Below are positions 62,601 through 64,000 of a stretch of 64,000 nt of DNA, piece after piece. A program made the translations under genes and the position numbers. Origin of the DNA: Lepidurus packardi. Lineage: Eukaryota > Arthropoda > Branchiopoda > Notostraca > Triopsidae. The DNA lies in contig JAKZAN010000007.1 of the NCBI GenBank assembly GCA_023053545.1, forward strand, positions 5,208,001 through 5,272,000, in the 5' to 3' direction. The number at the start of each line of letters is the position of its first letter. Positions within the stretch are counted from its first letter, which is position 1. The notes under the pieces were generated by a model, which was given only the letters and a program-made list of their open reading frames with translations, made no database searches and was not told where the DNA came from.

Positions 62601-64000
62601 CTTTTGGGCCTTAATATTCAACGCACGAAAATGGCGAGAACACTGTGGGAGGATGGGGGAAGATCTTTATGATCCCAGCCCTCTTTGTACCCTCCTTCTC
62701 ATTCCTACTTAGAGAGGGCGAGATACAGAAAAGAATAAAAAAAGAAAAAAGCTCATTAACCTGAGTCTAGTTTCGATCTTTATAATCCGTTGCTTGAGAT
62801 GTTGGGTTTCATTATAAAGGCTGAGAGTAGCTATAGCTTAGTTCACTCTTCTCCCCTTACTGACTTTGACTTTGGATTTTCGAGGTGCAACGTACTCATT
62901 ATTGGCATTTGTTCGCAGCTTTGGACACCTCGATGCTTACGCGGCTTTGGTGGCTTTCTGTAGCCGAAAAGCCGGGAGTTGAAACCGAAATTGTGCCTGC
63001 AACTAAGAAACTCAAGTCACACTTCTAAGAATCCTCAAAGGTATACGCAGTTAGAAAAAAGGCTCCTTTTCAAGTCTCAAGTTTCCAGATTCTTGCTCTC
63101 GTAGAATTTCTTTCCTTCCCATTTTTTGGTCCAAGCGTGTTTTTTAGAAACCAAAGAGTAAGAAACGTCACATTAATATACATCTAGGCCACCTTAAGGG
63201 AACGAAAAATCGACCTCTTCACTGCTTCGTACGACTTTACCGTTGAACTATCCTACTACTTCTGCCACAACCTGCCAGCCCAGTTATCTGCCATTAAACG
63301 AAACTTCATTGGAGAAAACGGGAGAAATTCGTGAATATACATTCCGGCTTAAATTTATTCCTTAAGACTGGTCGAGACTTGCATAAAATGACGCAGTGCA
63401 GAATCAATGCGACGAACAAAGGGTAACATGCTCATTAGGTCAAACTCCGCGCTCCTGCAAAGCTTAGTGAGCGAAAAACGAGCGCCTTGCGTCGGTGGAG
63501 ATGTAGGACGTAAAGTTCATAGGAAACGTGGAACGTCCAGTAATGCGTGTTTGGCATGAGCGAAAAGGCATGTGACAAGTTGACGTATACAAGGTTGTGC
63601 TAGGGGATTTTACTCCTAATAAGGACACGAATCGGGGTCAGGTGAAGCCTGGGTGAAAAAAAAAATAAAAAAAACACCTGATAGCATAATTAAACGAATG
63701 TTGTCACTGCCGTGGCCCTATACAGATACAGGCCCTCAATCGGAACCGGTCGATAGCTTAAAAGGTGTTATGCGTGGTACGCAGGATAGAAACGATCCCC
63801 GGAATACGGAACAGTTATTATGCAGGCTCCAAAGATGGAAAATGTTCCTTAAAATATTTGTAAACTTGTCGGAAAACAACAATACAAGGAATTAGATGAG
63901 AAACCTTGAAAAAAAAGGAAAAAAATGCTGCAAGACCTGTTCCACGACTCGTAGTCAAAGAGAAGGACTAGTTTCGGTCCCCTGCACCCGTCAAGTTGGT
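56668..64000. other. Right flank, no gene recognised
   Basis: About 7.3 kb. Open frames here are at most about 130 codons and none shows a recognisable domain or convincing splice partners. An 11-bp tandem repeat lies at 61985-62028. Confidence 0.5.
61985..62028. repeat. 11-bp tandem repeat, four units
   Basis: TATAGAGCAAG, TATAGAACAAG, CATAGAGCAAG, TATAGGGCACA in a row. Confidence 0.7.

Overview
The window is animal nuclear DNA, most likely from an arthropod and quite possibly a crustacean. Genes are split by short GT-AG introns of about 45-100 bp. They include one Eph receptor, a nicotinic-type receptor subunit and tandem small heat-shock genes. At the left edge is a secreted-protein gene whose first coding exon holds only Met-Lys before the signal peptide, a layout common in arthropod cuticle genes. 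The species cannot be fixed from the sequence; the layout would fit a Daphnia-like genome. All splice sites were placed by eye and checked by reading-phase continuity, not by transcript data.

Left, gene-dense part (1-9.3 kb). (1) 5' end of a secreted protein, minus strand, running off the window. (2) Two tandem small heat-shock (alpha-crystallin) genes, minus strand, with TATA boxes; the one at 550-1284 also has an adjacent heat-shock-element array. (3) Across a divergent promoter of about 350 bp, a complete 12-exon Sac1 phosphoinositide phosphatase gene on the plus strand (592 aa). Its second intron holds a small two-exon secreted PAN/apple-like gene on the opposite strand. (4) A complete 8-exon nicotinic acetylcholine receptor-like subunit on the plus strand (453 aa), with an intact ligand-binding box but an unusual pore helix.

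Middle (11.2-49.0 kb). One Eph receptor tyrosine kinase gene on the minus strand fills about 38 kb. Fourteen constitutive coding exons join in phase to 1002 aa: signal peptide, ephrin-binding domain, Cys-rich/EGF-like region, two fibronectin III domains, transmembrane helix, kinase, SAM and a hydrophobic C-terminus. The 3' half is compact, while the 5' half holds introns of 5.6, 2.1, 10.5 and 14.7 kb. Two further exons look alternative: a 48-nt symmetric juxtamembrane microexon, and an exon between kinase and SAM that would replace the SAM domain with a short Pro/Tyr-rich tail.

Right (49-64 kb). No convincing protein-coding gene was found upstream of Eph. This part holds repeats: a third copy of a palindromic element also present twice in Eph intron 1, a pair of about 0.62-kb direct repeats 3.4 kb apart, and small tandem repeats. 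Cis-regulatory DNA for Eph is a plausible but unproven role for the large introns and this flank.
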